Part shown: piece by piece, positions 34,279 to 43,583 of the stretch
Position numbering within the stretch: position 1 is the first letter of the stretch
Layout of the letters: the number at the start of each line of letters is the position of its first letter
Assembly (NCBI RefSeq): GCF_946481715.1
Contig: NZ_CAMLOV010000019.1
Coordinates: 1-48,946 of the forward strand
DNA: 48,946 bases
Reading direction: 5' to 3'
From: an uncultured Mucilaginibacter sp.
GTDB taxonomy: Bacteria > Bacteroidota > Bacteroidia > Sphingobacteriales > Sphingobacteriaceae
The notes under the pieces: model-generated
Databases searched by the model: none
What the model saw: only the letters and a program-made list of their open reading frames with translations
What the model was told of the DNA's origin: nothing
Program-made: the position numbers and the translations under genes

Positions 34279-34285
34279 AAATTGA

Positions 34286-35764
34286 ATGAAAGATAAGCAA
34301 GTAATTGTAATCGGAGCAGGTTTTGCGGGGCTGGCATCGGCATGTGTGCTGGCAAAAGAGGGCTATAAAATTACCGTTTTAGAGAAGAACGATCAGCCGG
34401 GCGGCCGTGCCCGGGTTTGGGACAAGGATGGTTTTAAATTTGATATGGGCCCAAGCTGGTATTGGATGCCCGACGTTTTCGAAAACTTTTATGCCCTTTT
34501 CGGTAAAAATCCGTCTGATTTCTATGAGTTAAAACGCCTCGACCCGGGTTACCGGGTTTATTATGGCGAGGATGATATTTTGGATGTCCCGGCCAATATG
34601 AGTGACTTGGGAACGCTTTTCGAGAGCATAGAGCCGGGTAGCAGCGCGGGGCTTAAATTATTTTTGGAGCAGGCAGCCTACAAATACAAAGTGGGTATGG
34701 GCGAATATGTTTTTAGGCCGTCGCATTCTATTACCGAGTTCATCGACTTTAACCTCATCCGTAAGAGCATGAGCATGCAGTTGCTTACCAGCATGAGTAG
34801 CCATGTACGCAAGTATTTTAAAAACCCAAAACTCATCAAGCTTTTGGAGTTCCCGGTATTGTTTTTAGGAGCGCGGCCAAAAGATACACCCGCTATGTAC
34901 AGCATGATGAATTATGCCGACCTGGCCCTCGGCACCTGGTACCCCATGGGCGGCATGAACGAAATTGTAAAAGCGATGGTAACTATTGCTGAAAGTTACG
35001 GCGTAGATATCAAGCTGGATACGGAGGTCACCAAAATAGAGGTTGCCGATAAACAGGTAAGCAGCATCCAAACCACGCAGGGCAATTTTAAAGCTGATTT
35101 TGTAATAACCGGTGCCGATTACGAGCATACCGACCAGCACCTAATAGATAAGCCGTACCGCAATTACACCGAAAAGTATTGGGATACCCGGACCATGTCG
35201 CCGTCCAGTTTGTTGTTTTACATCGGCACCAATAAAAAGATCCCCCGGATACAGCACCATAATTTGTTTTTTGACGAGGATTTTGAGCAGCATGCCAAAG
35301 AGATCTACACCGATCCGCAATGGCCAAGCAAGCCCTTATTTTACGTTTGCTGCACCTCTAAAACCGACCCTGATGCTGCGCCCGAAGGATGCGAGAACCT
35401 TTTCTTTTTAATGCCCCTTGCACCGGGATTAGAGGACAGCGAAGCACTGCGTGAGCAGTATTTTGATATTATGGTAGATAGATTTGAAAAAGTAACCGGT
35501 CAGCCGCTCCGCGATTCCATCATCGTGAAACGCAGCTACGCCATGGAAGATTTTAAGGCAGATTACCATTCGTTTAAAGGCAATGCCTATGGACTGGCCA
35601 ATACTTTAGCACAGACAGCTTTTTTTAAACCCGCCATGCGGGCAAAGCATATCAAGAATATGCTGTACACCGGGCAATTAACCGTGCCCGGACCGGGCGT
35701 GCCGCCGGCCTTGATTTCCGGACAGATTGCGGCGAAAGAAGCGATGAAGATGATGGAGGAGTAA
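34286..35764 (+). CDS. crtI: Phytoene desaturase (CrtI-type)
   Basis: A 492-residue FAD-dependent desaturase. It opens with the dinucleotide fold VIVIGAGFAGLASA (Gly10-x-Gly12-x-x-Gly15) and the LEKNDQPGGRARVW motif, has DMGPSWYWMP in the substrate domain, and ends with the second FAD motif GQLTVPGPGVPPALISGQIAA. It would take phytoene to lycopene in one enzyme, as CrtI does. The start is fixed because the FAD motif begins at residue 6. It is divergent from crtB and closed by a repeat rather than a gene. Confidence 0.95.
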   Translation: MKDKQVIVIGAGFAGLASACVLAKEGYKITVLEKNDQPGGRARVWDKDGFKFDMGPSWYWMPDVFENFYALFGKNPSDFYELKRLDPGYRVYYGEDDILDVPANMSDLGTLFESIEPGSSAGLKLFLEQAAYKYKVGMGEYVFRPSHSITEFIDFNLIRKSMSMQLLTSMSSHVRKYFKNPKLIKLLEFPVLFLGARPKDTPAMYSMMNYADLALGTWYPMGGMNEIVKAMVTIAESYGVDIKLDTEVTKIEVADKQVSSIQTTQGNFKADFVITGADYEHTDQHLIDKPYRNYTEKYWDTRTMSPSSLLFYIGTNKKIPRIQHHNLFFDEDFEQHAKEIYTDPQWPSKPLFYVCCTSKTDPDAAPEGCENLFFLMPLAPGLEDSEALREQYFDIMVDRFEKVTGQPLRDSIIVKRSYAMEDFKADYHSFKGNAYGLANTLAQTAFFKPAMRAKHIKNMLYTGQLTVPGPGVPPALISGQIAAKEAMKMMEE

Positions 35765-35785
35765 TCGTTTACCATCAAACCCCAT

Positions 35786-35929
35786 TGTCATTTCGAGGAA
35801 AGCGCAGCGACGAGAACTATCTCTTGAACGAAGTGAAAAAATCTTGTTGTCTATACAAAGCAGAGGTGCATAGTGGCGAGCACTGCATATACAACAAGAT
35901 TTCTCCCTCGTACCTCGGTCGAAATGACA
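35786..35929. repeat. Long palindrome related to repeat family A, after crtI
   Basis: Ends TGTCATTTCG (35786-35795) and CGAAATGACA (35920-35929) are exact reverse complements. Inside are AAAATCTTGTTGT and ACAACAAGATTT, also paired. Arm sequence resembles family A (GTCATT.CGAGG) but the centre is different. Confidence 0.75.
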
Positions 35930-35956
35930 GCAGGGAGAGGTTGGGGTGCCTGTAAA

Positions 35957-35984
35957 CAAAAAAAGACGCGAAGTATCGCGTCTC
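35957..35984 (-). terminator. Intrinsic terminator of the ilv-leu operon
   Basis: Read on the minus strand: AGACGCGA, loop TACT, TCGCGTCT (stem 35964-35983), followed by a run of seven T. It lies 24 bases after the ilvA stop, the last gene of the operon. Confidence 0.9.
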
Positions 35985-36007
35985 TACCAAAATCTTACGG
36001 GCAAATA

Positions 36008-37258
36008 CTACACCAAATACTCAAACAGCGTAGCATCCTTATTGATCTCGATCACCTCAAAACGGTGCTCTTCCATGCGGGCGAGGAGTGCCGGGTAATC
36101 GCCGGCGTTTTTTAGTTCGATGCCGACCAACGCGGGGCCATTCTCTTTAGCCGTTTTTTTGATGAACTCAAATCGGGTAATATCATCGCCAGGGCCAAGC
36201 ACATTCGTAACAAATAGTTTTAGTGCACCGGGCCGTTGCGGGAAACGCACGATAAAGTAATGCTTTAACCCTTCGTATAGCAGCGATTTTTCTTTGATCT
36301 CTGCCATGCGCTCTATATCGTTATTGCCGCCGCTGATAACACAAACCACCGTTTTGCCTTTTATCTGGTCTTTTACAGCATCCAGTGCGGTTACTGATAG
36401 GGCACCAGCAGGTTCAACTACAATTGCGTCTTCGTTATACAGCTTCAATATGGTGGTGCAAACTTTGCCTTCGGGTACGGTGAGCATATCATCCAGCACA
36501 TCCCGGCAAAGCAGGAAGGTTTTTTCGCCAACGCGTTTTACGGCCGCGCCATCTACAAAGCGGTCGATGGTTTTTAAAGTAACGGGTTCGCCTTTTTCAA
36601 TGGCCGTCCACATGCTTGGGGCACCTTCAGGCTCAACACCAATCAGTAATATATCAGGGTTTTGCTGTTTCAGGTAAGTGCCGGCACCGGCTGCTAAACC
36701 ACCGCCCCCAACAGGCATAATTACGGCTTCCACACCGGGCAGGTTTTCAAAAATCTCTACACCAACGGTTCCCTGGCCCTCAATAACTTGTTCGTTATCA
36801 AAAGGCGGGATAAACGTCATGCCATGGGCTTCGGTGTATAGCAAAGCTTCGCGCAGGCAATCATCAAATGTATCGCCTACCAAAATTAGCTCCACATTGC
36901 CGTTGCCAAACATTTCTGTTTGCTTTACTTTTTGCCTAGGAGTAATTTCGGGCATAAAAATTACGCCTTTGGTGCCCAGTTTTTTGCAGGAGAAAGCTAC
37001 ACCCTGCGCATGGTTACCCGCACTGGCGCAAACAACGCCGCGGCTCAATTGCTCGGTGTTCAACCTGCTGATCATGTTGTAGGCACCCCTTAATTTATAA
37101 GAGCGTACTATCTGCAGGTCTTCGCGTTTTAAATATATCTCGCATTCGTATTTTTCCGACAGGCGCTCGTTATATTCTAAAGGCGTGTGCCTTACTACGC
37201 CCTTCAGGCGTTCGTATGCCGCTTCAAAATCCAAATGATTTTCCGTTACTGTGTCCAT
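36008..37258 (-). CDS. ilvA: Threonine ammonia-lyase (biosynthetic)
   Basis: A 416-residue PLP fold-type II enzyme that deaminates threonine to 2-oxobutanoate, the first step to isoleucine. Lys55 in SYKLRGAYN holds the PLP; SAGNHAQG and VGGGGLAAG bind the substrate carboxylate and phosphate. The last ~85 residues (HYFIVRFPQRPGALKLFV) are one ACT-like regulatory domain, so it is the shorter single-ACT form. Last gene of the ilv-leu operon; it starts 5 bases after leuA, the only spacer without a repeat. Confidence 0.96.
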   Translation of the reverse strand: MDTVTENHLDFEAAYERLKGVVRHTPLEYNERLSEKYECEIYLKREDLQIVRSYKLRGAYNMISRLNTEQLSRGVVCASAGNHAQGVAFSCKKLGTKGVIFMPEITPRQKVKQTEMFGNGNVELILVGDTFDDCLREALLYTEAHGMTFIPPFDNEQVIEGQGTVGVEIFENLPGVEAVIMPVGGGGLAAGAGTYLKQQNPDILLIGVEPEGAPSMWTAIEKGEPVTLKTIDRFVDGAAVKRVGEKTFLLCRDVLDDMLTVPEGKVCTTILKLYNEDAIVVEPAGALSVTALDAVKDQIKGKTVVCVISGGNNDIERMAEIKEKSLLYEGLKHYFIVRFPQRPGALKLFVTNVLGPGDDITRFEFIKKTAKENGPALVGIELKNAGDYPALLARMEEHRFEVIEINKDATLFEYLV

Positions 37259-37263
37259 TGTTC

Positions 37264-38430
37264 TTAGTTCTTTACCAGCTTAAAGGCCATCAGTTGCTGC
37301 AGGTCATCATCGTTGATGTCCAGCTTTACATCTGCAAGCGTTAAAAAGCGTTTATATACGTCGTAAAGCTCGTCTTTATCCAGCTTATGCCCAAGCCTTT
37401 CCAGGTGGAATTTAAGGGCGTGGCGGCCACTACGTGCGGTTAAAACAATACTGGCGTTCGGGAAGCCTACATCTTCGGGGCGAATGATCTCGTAATTCTC
37501 GCGCATTTTCAAAAACCCGTCCTGGTGTATGCCCGAACTGTGTGCAAAGGCGTTACTTCCCACAATAGCTTTATTAGGCTGCACCGGCATGCGCATCTGG
37601 CTGCTTATCATACGGCTAATCTCGTAAAAATTACGGCTGTTGATATTGGTATGCAAGCCAAGCGTAGCATGCGTTTTCAATATCATCACTACTTCCTCAA
37701 TTGCTGTGTTGCCTGCACGTTCGCCGATACCGTTTATAGTACCTTCTATTTGGCGGGCGCCGTTCTGCAAACCCGCAATAGAGTTGGCGGTGGCCAAACC
37801 AAGGTCGTTATGGCAATGTACCGAAATAATGGCCTTATCAATATTTTTTACGTTCTCTTTCAGGTATTTTATTTTGGCACCGTACTGGTCGGGCAGGCAA
37901 TAGCCGTTGGTATCGGGAATGTTTACTACGGTGGCACCGGCGGCAATAACCGCCTCAACCATTTGAGCAAGGTACGCCACATCGGCACGTCCGGCGTCCT
38001 CGGCGTAAAACTCAATATCTTCAACAGATTTTTTGGCGTATTTAACGGCTTCCACCGCACGCTCCAGGATCTCCTCGCGGGTGCTGTTGAATTTATGCTT
38101 GATGTGCATATCCGACGAGCCAATACCGGTATGGATGCGCGGGCGTTTGGCGTATTTAAGCGATTCTACCGCTACGTCGATATCCATTTTGTTGGCGCGG
38201 GTAAGTGCGCAAACGGTAGGCTCTTTAACAGCTTTAGATATTTCTACAACGCTCATAAAGTCGCCCGGACTGGATACCGGGAAACCTGCTTCGATAATAT
38301 CCACGCCCAGTATTTCCAGTTCGCGGGCTATATCGATCTTTTCGGGGGTTGTAAGCTGGCAGCCCGGTACCTGTTCGCCATCGCGAAGCGTGGTATCAAA
38401 AACATAAACGCGGTTGGGGTCGTGTAGCAT
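37264..38430 (-). CDS. leuA: 2-isopropylmalate synthase (short form)
   Basis: A 388-residue DRE-TIM enzyme that condenses acetyl-CoA with 2-oxoisovalerate, committing to leucine. It has [14 protein letters not shown] at the N-terminus and the metal-site [11 protein letters not shown]. The chain is shorter than the usual ~510 residues and has no complete C-terminal LeuA dimer (regulatory) domain, so feedback by leucine could be weak; homocitrate or citramalate synthase is a less likely alternative given the leu neighbours. I use Met at 38430 ([14 protein letters not shown]); the open frame extends 20 codons further, but those codons are repeat DNA. Confidence 0.9.
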   Translation of the reverse strand: MLHDPNRVYVFDTTLRDGEQVPGCQLTTPEKIDIARELEILGVDIIEAGFPVSSPGDFMSVVEISKAVKEPTVCALTRANKMDIDVAVESLKYAKRPRIHTGIGSSDMHIKHKFNSTREEILERAVEAVKYAKKSVEDIEFYAEDAGRADVAYLAQMVEAVIAAGATVVNIPDTNGYCLPDQYGAKIKYLKENVKNIDKAIISVHCHNDLGLATANSIAGLQNGARQIEGTINGIGERAGNTAIEEVVMILKTHATLGLHTNINSRNFYEISRMISSQMRMPVQPNKAIVGSNAFAHSSGIHQDGFLKMRENYEIIRPEDVGFPNASIVLTARSGRHALKFHLERLGHKLDKDELYDVYKRFLTLADVKLDINDDDLQQLMAFKLVKN

Positions 38431-38571
38431 AATCTTAGATTTGAGATTTGAGATGTGAGATTTGAGAATTTTCAAACTCAAACACCACACCCAAATCGGG
38501 GGTTTCTTAATGTATTATTTTTTAAAAACTTCGATTCGAGTCTTATATCTCAAATCTCACGTCTCATATCT
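38431..38571. repeat. GAGATTTGAGA-type repeat with inverted arms, family E, copy 1
   Basis: A left block of AGATTTGAGAT variants (38435-38468) and a right block of ATCTCAAATCTCA variants (38541-38571) face each other. Bases 38546-38571 are identical to 42121-42146. The right block supplies the stop codon and last codons of the methyltransferase that ends at 38564. Confidence 0.85.
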
Positions 38572-39322
38572 CCTTAACGGCTATAAATCTTAATCTTTTA
38601 TAATCGGCATACCATTGGCCGTTTTCGTTGTAAACAGGTTCCAGTAAAGCGGTGATCTCCTCCAGTATCTGTTGTTTTTCTGCTTTATCGATACCTACAA
38701 GGTATAAAGGCGCAAACATGCTGATCCATTTGGATACGCCCTGGTCGCCATCCTGCAGCGGCGTTTTACGGTCGAAATGTGACGCGTATGTAACCCTGAA
38801 CCCTTGCGCCTCTAACCGCGATGTGTATTCGCCAAGCGAAGGGAAATACCAGATCTCTGTTTCGGCCTGCTTGGCATGGCCATGCTTGCGCAAAACTGTT
38901 TTGGTTGCGGCAATCAGGTGTTGCACATTCCCTTTGCCACCCATCTCCGCCACAAAACGACCGCCGGGTTTAAGCGAATCGTAAACGCATTTAATGGCCG
39001 CATCGGCTTTTTTTATCCAGTGCAACGTGGCGTTTGAAAATACGGCATCAAACTTATCATCGAAATGGAAATTGGCGCCATCCGCTACAACAAAGTCAAC
39101 ATCCGGGTAGGTTGCGTGTGCTTTCTTCACCATATCGGGCGAAGCATCGGCACCGGTTACCTTAGCACCTTGCTGTTGTATCTGGCTGGTTAAATAGCCT
39201 GTACCACAGCCGAGGTCGAGGATACGCTCATCTTTTTGGGCACCCAGCAACTCCAGCACATTCTCGCCAAACTGGTAAACGAATGCGTGCTTTTGGTCGT
39301 ATAATTCAGCGTTCCATTTCAT
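38564..39322 (-). CDS. Class I SAM-dependent methyltransferase (trans-aconitate methyltransferase-like), in the leu operon
   Basis: A 252-residue methyltransferase. Motif I is ILDLGCGTGYLTS (residues 34-46), with Asp59 of TGADASPDM binding the SAM ribose, then FDAVFSNATLHWI and LKPGGRFVAEMGGKGN. The SNATLHWI and GGKGN segments and the MKWNAELYDQKHAFV start resemble the trans-aconitate/isopropylmalate methyltransferase group, although the family is broad. It sits between leuA and leuB, so the substrate could be an isopropylmalate or related dicarboxylate (inference). Its 3' end lies inside repeat E. Confidence 0.85.
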   Translation of the reverse strand: MKWNAELYDQKHAFVYQFGENVLELLGAQKDERILDLGCGTGYLTSQIQQQGAKVTGADASPDMVKKAHATYPDVDFVVADGANFHFDDKFDAVFSNATLHWIKKADAAIKCVYDSLKPGGRFVAEMGGKGNVQHLIAATKTVLRKHGHAKQAETEIWYFPSLGEYTSRLEAQGFRVTYASHFDRKTPLQDGDQGVSKWISMFAPLYLVGIDKAEKQQILEEITALLEPVYNENGQWYADYKRLRFIAVKEI

Positions 39323-39325
39323 TGT

Positions 39326-39417
39326 TAGCCCCCTCTAAATCTCCCCCGGTAGGGGAGAATTTTTAAAATGTTATTTAATTAAAGCCCTCCCTACCGGGGA
39401 GGGTTGGGTGGGGCTTA
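39326..39417. repeat. GC-rich palindrome, family B, copy 2
   Basis: CCCCCGGTAGGGGAG on the left faces CTCCCTACCGGGGAG on the right, and the outer TTAGCCCC faces GGGGCTTA. The right end includes the TAA stop of leuB (minus strand). Confidence 0.8.
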
Positions 39418-40491
39418 CAGGTATTCCAATACCTTTTCGCCCATTGCTTTGGTGCCTAATATTTTGCTTTTATCGGTATTGGCATCGGCAATATCGCCGG
39501 TGCGGTAACCGTCTTTTAACGTTTTATCAATAGCGTCGGTAATTGCCTTTGCTTCATCTTTAAGCGCGAAGCTGATCTCGAGCATCAGGGCCACCGATAG
39601 GATAGAGGCCAGCGGGTTTGCTTTGTCCTGCCCGGCAATATCATGTGCCGAACCGTGGATAGGTTCGAAAAAGCCGGTGCCATCGCCGATAGAAGCCGAT
39701 GCCAGCATCCCCATCGAACCTGCAATTTGCGAGGCCTCGTCGGTAAGGATATCGCCGAACAGGTTTGCGGTTAATACCACATCAAACTTTTTAGGGTTCT
39801 TTACCAGTTGCATGGCGGCATTATCGATGAACATGTGCTCGGTTTCTACCTCCGGGTATTGTTTGGCAATATCCTGTACCACCTCGCGCCATAGGCGGGA
39901 TGATTCCAGCACATTAGCCTTATCTACCGAGCATAGTTTTTTACCGCGCACCATGGCGGCTTCGTAAGCTTTTATGGCGATACGCTCTACCTCGTAACGG
40001 CTGTAGATCATTAGATCGGATGCAGTGTTGCGGTCTTCACTGCGTTTTTTCTCACCGAAGTAAACGTCGCCGGTCAACTCGCGGAAGAAGAGGATATCCG
40101 TTCCTTTTAGTATCTCCGGTTTCAGGCTCGATGCATCCAGCAGCTCATCAAATAGCATGATAGGGCGCAGGTTGGCGTATAAGCCCAGTTCCTTGCGGAT
40201 CTTTAACAAACCCTGCTCCGGGCGAACCTTTGCCGATGGGTCGTTATCATATTTGATATGACCGATGGCGCCAAACAGGATAGCATCGCTTGCTTTTGCT
40301 TTCTCCAGGGTTTCATCGGGCAGCGGGTTGCCGGTTGCTTCGATGCCCGCGTGGCCCATCAGCGCCTCGTCGAAAGTAAACTCGTGACCGAAATTCGCGG
40401 CAATTTTCTCTAATACGGCTTTTCCCCAGGTGGTAACCTCGGGGCCGATGCCATCACCGGGTATTACTAATATGTGTTTTTGGATGCTCAT
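39415..40491 (-). CDS. leuB: 3-isopropylmalate dehydrogenase
   Basis: A 358-residue decarboxylating dehydrogenase that turns 3-isopropylmalate into 4-methyl-2-oxopentanoate in leucine synthesis. It has the VIPGDGIGPEV start, the substrate-binding RELTGDVYFGE and the metal/NAD segment NLFGDILTDEASQIAGSMG with GSAHDIAGQDKANP near the C-terminus. Length is normal. It is flanked on both sides by a methyltransferase gene, each separated by a repeat element. Confidence 0.97.
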   Translation of the reverse strand: MSIQKHILVIPGDGIGPEVTTWGKAVLEKIAANFGHEFTFDEALMGHAGIEATGNPLPDETLEKAKASDAILFGAIGHIKYDNDPSAKVRPEQGLLKIRKELGLYANLRPIMLFDELLDASSLKPEILKGTDILFFRELTGDVYFGEKKRSEDRNTASDLMIYSRYEVERIAIKAYEAAMVRGKKLCSVDKANVLESSRLWREVVQDIAKQYPEVETEHMFIDNAAMQLVKNPKKFDVVLTANLFGDILTDEASQIAGSMGMLASASIGDGTGFFEPIHGSAHDIAGQDKANPLASILSVALMLEISFALKDEAKAITDAIDKTLKDGYRTGDIADANTDKSKILGTKAMGEKVLEYL

Positions 40492-40522
40492 ATCTCTTTT
40501 CTATCCGTCATTTATACCTAAC

Positions 40523-40606
40523 CGTCATTGCGAGACACGAAGCAATCTCCCGATTTGCATATCCGCTAGGCATAGCTTAGAGATTGCTTCGTTCCTCGCA
40601 ATGACG
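40523..40606. repeat. Dispersed palindromic repeat, family A, copy 5
   Basis: CGTCATTGCGAG (40523-40534) and CTCGCAATGACG (40595-40606) form exact outer arms, with GAAGCAATCTC and GAGATTGCTTC inside. The centre (CCCGATTTGCATATC) matches the copy at 43584. It lies between leuB and the second methyltransferase. Confidence 0.9.
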
Positions 40607-40621
40607 CGTGGTTATGTTTTT

Positions 40622-41416
40622 TTATGTATTAATCCCGCGTACTTCTTTCAGCTTCATCACCATCAGTTCCGCGTCGGTTTCTATCCAGTTGTTGTATTCT
40701 TCTATCGCCTGCAGGCGGTCCTCATTGCTGATGTAGCCTTCATCTACCATCTGCGTCATCTGCGCTACCGACGACCAGATGCCTATCTTGTGTGCAAAAT
40801 TGACATCGCCTTTTTTGTAGACTTCGTTTGCTTGCAGCACTTCTATATCGCTCAAGCCTGCTTCGGCGAAATACTCCGGCAAGTCTTCGGCAATGTGGTT
40901 GTTCATACCGGCATCGCCGCGCCATCTTAAAAATGTAGCGTAAAACTTGCGCATGCTTGCGGGCGGTTCGGGCTGCCATTCCAATGCCTCGTGGTTATAG
41001 TCCAGGATAGACAAGATACCGCCCGGTTTCAGCATCGATTTCAGCTTTACCACCGCTTCCTGCGGCGTGCTTAACCATTGCAGGGTTCGTGCCGATGTTA
41101 CCAGGTGGAACTTTTCGGCCGGTTCGTAATGAAACAAGCTGGTGTGGATCAGTTCCAGGTTATCGATAGCTGCATAGGTTTCCTTGCCGCTTTCGATAAA
41201 GTATGCCGTATTATCTATGCCCGTTACATGCCCTTCCGAACCAACTGCCAAAGCAATACCTTTAGAGATAGCGCCTGTTCCGCAGCCTACATCCAGCACT
41301 TTCCAGCCCGGTTGCAGCAGGGGAGGCAGGGTAGCATAATCAACTTCCAAACTACGCTCATCGAATAGTTTGGCGGTGCCTTTGCCTTCTCGTTTTATCT
41401 CTTTTTGTTGTGTCAT
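40622..41416 (-). CDS. Class I SAM-dependent methyltransferase (UbiE/arsM-like fold), in the leu operon
   Basis: A 264-residue methyltransferase. The SAM site is VLDVGCGTGAISKGIA (residues 40-55), ending strand 2 at Asp71 region (VTGIDNTAYFI), with LVTSARTLQWL and LKPGGILSILDYNH following. The last ~110 residues carry a DAGMNNHIAEDLPEYFAEAGL segment typical of this class. It differs clearly from the other methyltransferase in the operon, so the two are not a recent duplication. Position between leuD and leuB suggests a link to leucine intermediates or to a shared regulon; substrate unknown. Confidence 0.87.
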   Translation of the reverse strand: MTQQKEIKREGKGTAKLFDERSLEVDYATLPPLLQPGWKVLDVGCGTGAISKGIALAVGSEGHVTGIDNTAYFIESGKETYAAIDNLELIHTSLFHYEPAEKFHLVTSARTLQWLSTPQEAVVKLKSMLKPGGILSILDYNHEALEWQPEPPASMRKFYATFLRWRGDAGMNNHIAEDLPEYFAEAGLSDIEVLQANEVYKKGDVNFAHKIGIWSSVAQMTQMVDEGYISNEDRLQAIEEYNNWIETDAELMVMKLKEVRGINT

Positions 41417-41482
41417 TGTATCATTGGGTCATTGGTGAATGGCGGTTACCTTTAACCTTTTAGCTTTCGCCTTTTACCTTTC
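41417..41482. repeat. CTTTCGCCTTTTACCTTT simple repeat, family D, copy 1
   Basis: GCTTTCGCCTTTTACCTTTC at 41463-41482 is identical to 43734-43753, preceded by related GGTTACCTTTAACC units. It fills the spacer between leuD and the second methyltransferase and runs into the 3' end of leuD. Confidence 0.7.
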
Positions 41483-42061
41483 TTCAAATTCCGTTATCAG
41501 CTCTTTTTTGCTGAGGATGTAGTCGATATCATCGTAACCATTGGTCATGCAGGCTTTTTTGTAAGGGTTTACCTCAAAGCTTTCCTGCTCGCCGGTGGCT
41601 ACAATTTTAATGAACTGGTCTACCAGGTCAATCTCAATCACCGCATGCGGATCAGCAAATACGGCTGCAAATAATTTCGCCAGGAAATCATCGCTTACCT
41701 GTACCGGTAGCAAACCATTGTTAAGGGCATTGCCTTTAAATATATCGGCAAAAAAGCTGCTTACTACGGCATCAAACCCGTAATCAGCAATTGCCCAGGC
41801 GGCGTGCTCGCGGCTGCTTCCGCAACCAAAGTTTTTGCCTGCTACTAATATCTTACCGCTGTAGATCGGCTCGTTCAGCACGAAATCCGTTTTAGGGTTG
41901 CCCTCGTTATCGTAACGCCAATCGCGGAACAGGTTATTGCCAAAGCCCTCGCGGGTAGTGGCCTTTAAAAACCTTGCGGGTATTATCTGGTCCGTATCGA
42001 TGTTTTCGATTGGTAGCGGCACTACGCTGGTTTGTATGTGTTTGAATATTTTGGTACTCAT
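41474..42061 (-). CDS. leuD: 3-isopropylmalate dehydratase small subunit
   Basis: A 195-residue swivel-domain subunit that works with LeuC to interconvert 2- and 3-isopropylmalate. It has the [14 protein letters not shown] start motif and the GCGSSREHA loop that closes over the substrate. I place the start at 42061 ([26 protein letters not shown]); the frame continues 20 codons upstream but those codons come from repeat E. Its 3' end overlaps a short simple repeat. Order leuC-leuD is as usual. Confidence 0.95.
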   Translation of the reverse strand: MSTKIFKHIQTSVVPLPIENIDTDQIIPARFLKATTREGFGNNLFRDWRYDNEGNPKTDFVLNEPIYSGKILVAGKNFGCGSSREHAAWAIADYGFDAVVSSFFADIFKGNALNNGLLPVQVSDDFLAKLFAAVFADPHAVIEIDLVDQFIKIVATGEQESFEVNPYKKACMTNGYDDIDYILSKKELITEFEER

Positions 42062-42065
42062 ATTT

Positions 42066-42146
42066 TTTAGATTTGAGATGTTAGATATGAGATTTGAGAT
42101 TGCATGAGCGTCTTGTCTCATATCTCAAATCTCACGTCTCATATCT
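42066..42146. repeat. GAGATTTGAGA-type repeat with inverted arms, family E, copy 2
   Basis: AGATTTGAGATGTTAGATATGAG on the left faces CTCATATCTCAAATCTCA on the right. Bases 42121-42146 are identical to 38546-38571. It fills the leuC-leuD spacer and ends 1 base before the leuC stop codon. Confidence 0.85.
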
Positions 42147-42147
42147 G

Positions 42148-43563
42148 TTAAACCAATTCTTCTTCCTTTAAAAACTCTCTTATATCCGTCACCACTCCTG
42201 TTATCGCACTCGCAGCCGCCGTTAACGGGCTTGCTAAAAAGGTGCGGGAATTTGGCCCTTGCCTGCCTTCGAAGTTGCGGTTGGAGGTTGATACGCAGTA
42301 TTTGCCTGCGGGAATCTTGTCCTCGTTCATGCCCAGGCATGCACTGCAACCCGGTTCGCGCAGCGGGAAACCAGCTGCGTCAAATATTTTGTCCAATCCT
42401 TCGCGGATGGCTTGTTCCTGTACTTGTTTACTGCCGGGCACTACCCATACGGTAACGTTATCGGCCTTGTGTTTGCCTTTTACAAATTCGGCCACCTGGC
42501 GCAGGTCTTCAATGCGCGAGTTGGTGCAGCTGCCGATAAACACGTAATCGATAGGTTTGCCAAGCAATTGCTCATCATCGTGCAGGCCCATGTAATCGAG
42601 GGCTTTTTTGTACGAGCCCTGTTCTTTCTGCTCAAACGAAGCAGTTTCGGGTACGTGCTGTGTAACGCCTATGCCCATCCCCGGGTTGGTTCCGTAGGTG
42701 ATCATCGGCTCAATATCTTCGGCTTTAAAGCTTAATACACTGTCGAAATCTGCATCCACATCGGAATACAAAGTTTGCCAGTAAGCTACTGCCTTGTCCC
42801 ACGCTTCGCCTTTTGGAGCAAATTCGCGGCCTTTTACATAATTAATAGTGGTTTCATCAGGAGCAATTAAACCGCAACGGGCACCCATTTCGATGCTCAT
42901 GTTACAGATGGTCATGCGGCCTTCCATGCTTAAACTGCGGATGGTATCGCCGGCATATTCCACAGCGTAACCTGTACCGCCTGCTGCCGAAATTTGGGCG
43001 ATGATGTACAGGATGATATCCTTAGCGCCAACGCCGTTTTGCAGCTTGCCGTTCACTTCAATCTTCATCCTTTTTGGGCGTTGTTGAAGCAAACATTGGG
43101 TAGCCATTACCTGCTCTACCTGCGAGGTGCCTATACCAAAAGCAATGGCACCAAATGCACCATGCGTAGAGGTGTGGCTGTCGCCGCAAACGTAGGTACC
43201 ACCGGGACGGGTGATGCCCAGCTCGGGGCCTATAACATGGACGATACCCTGGAAGGGATGCCCTAAACCGTAAAGCTCGATACCGAACTCTGCACAGTTT
43301 TTGGTGAGCATATCAACCTGGTAACGGGAAAGTTCTTCTTTAATGGGGAGGTGCTGGTCCCAGGTGGGGACGTTGTGGTCGGCCGTGGCAACGGTTTGTT
43401 TTGGCCTGAAAACCGGTAAGCCTCTTGCACGCAAACCATCAAATGCCTGCGGACTGGTTACCTCGTGTATGAAATGTGTATCGATGTATAAAATATCCGG
43501 GAAACCCTCGTTGCTACTGACGACGTGCGCATCCCAAATCTTGTCGAATAATGTCTGTCCCAT
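42148..43563 (-). CDS. leuC: 3-isopropylmalate dehydratase large subunit
   Basis: A 471-residue aconitase-family subunit. The [4Fe-4S] cysteines are in GSCTNSR and GCSACLGMN, with [13 protein letters not shown] in the N-terminal part. With LeuD it isomerises 2-isopropylmalate to 3-isopropylmalate. Length is normal for bacterial LeuC. It sits between ilvC and leuD; a long repeat region separates it from ilvC. Confidence 0.97.
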   Translation of the reverse strand: MGQTLFDKIWDAHVVSSNEGFPDILYIDTHFIHEVTSPQAFDGLRARGLPVFRPKQTVATADHNVPTWDQHLPIKEELSRYQVDMLTKNCAEFGIELYGLGHPFQGIVHVIGPELGITRPGGTYVCGDSHTSTHGAFGAIAFGIGTSQVEQVMATQCLLQQRPKRMKIEVNGKLQNGVGAKDIILYIIAQISAAGGTGYAVEYAGDTIRSLSMEGRMTICNMSIEMGARCGLIAPDETTINYVKGREFAPKGEAWDKAVAYWQTLYSDVDADFDSVLSFKAEDIEPMITYGTNPGMGIGVTQHVPETASFEQKEQGSYKKALDYMGLHDDEQLLGKPIDYVFIGSCTNSRIEDLRQVAEFVKGKHKADNVTVWVVPGSKQVQEQAIREGLDKIFDAAGFPLREPGCSACLGMNEDKIPAGKYCVSTSNRNFEGRQGPNSRTFLASPLTAAASAITGVVTDIREFLKEEELV

Positions 43564-43583
43564 TTTGATTCTTTTTTTAAGAA

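Noticed and set aside
37525..38427. 300-residue open frame on the plus strand opposite leuA
   Set aside because: Fully covered by leuA on the other strand, which has clear catalytic motifs. The long frame is a codon-bias artefact.
38434..38571. Possible CRISPR array from GAGATTTGAGA repetitions
   Set aside because: Units are short and irregular, without fixed-length unique spacers, and there are no cas genes; it is a simple-sequence palindromic repeat.
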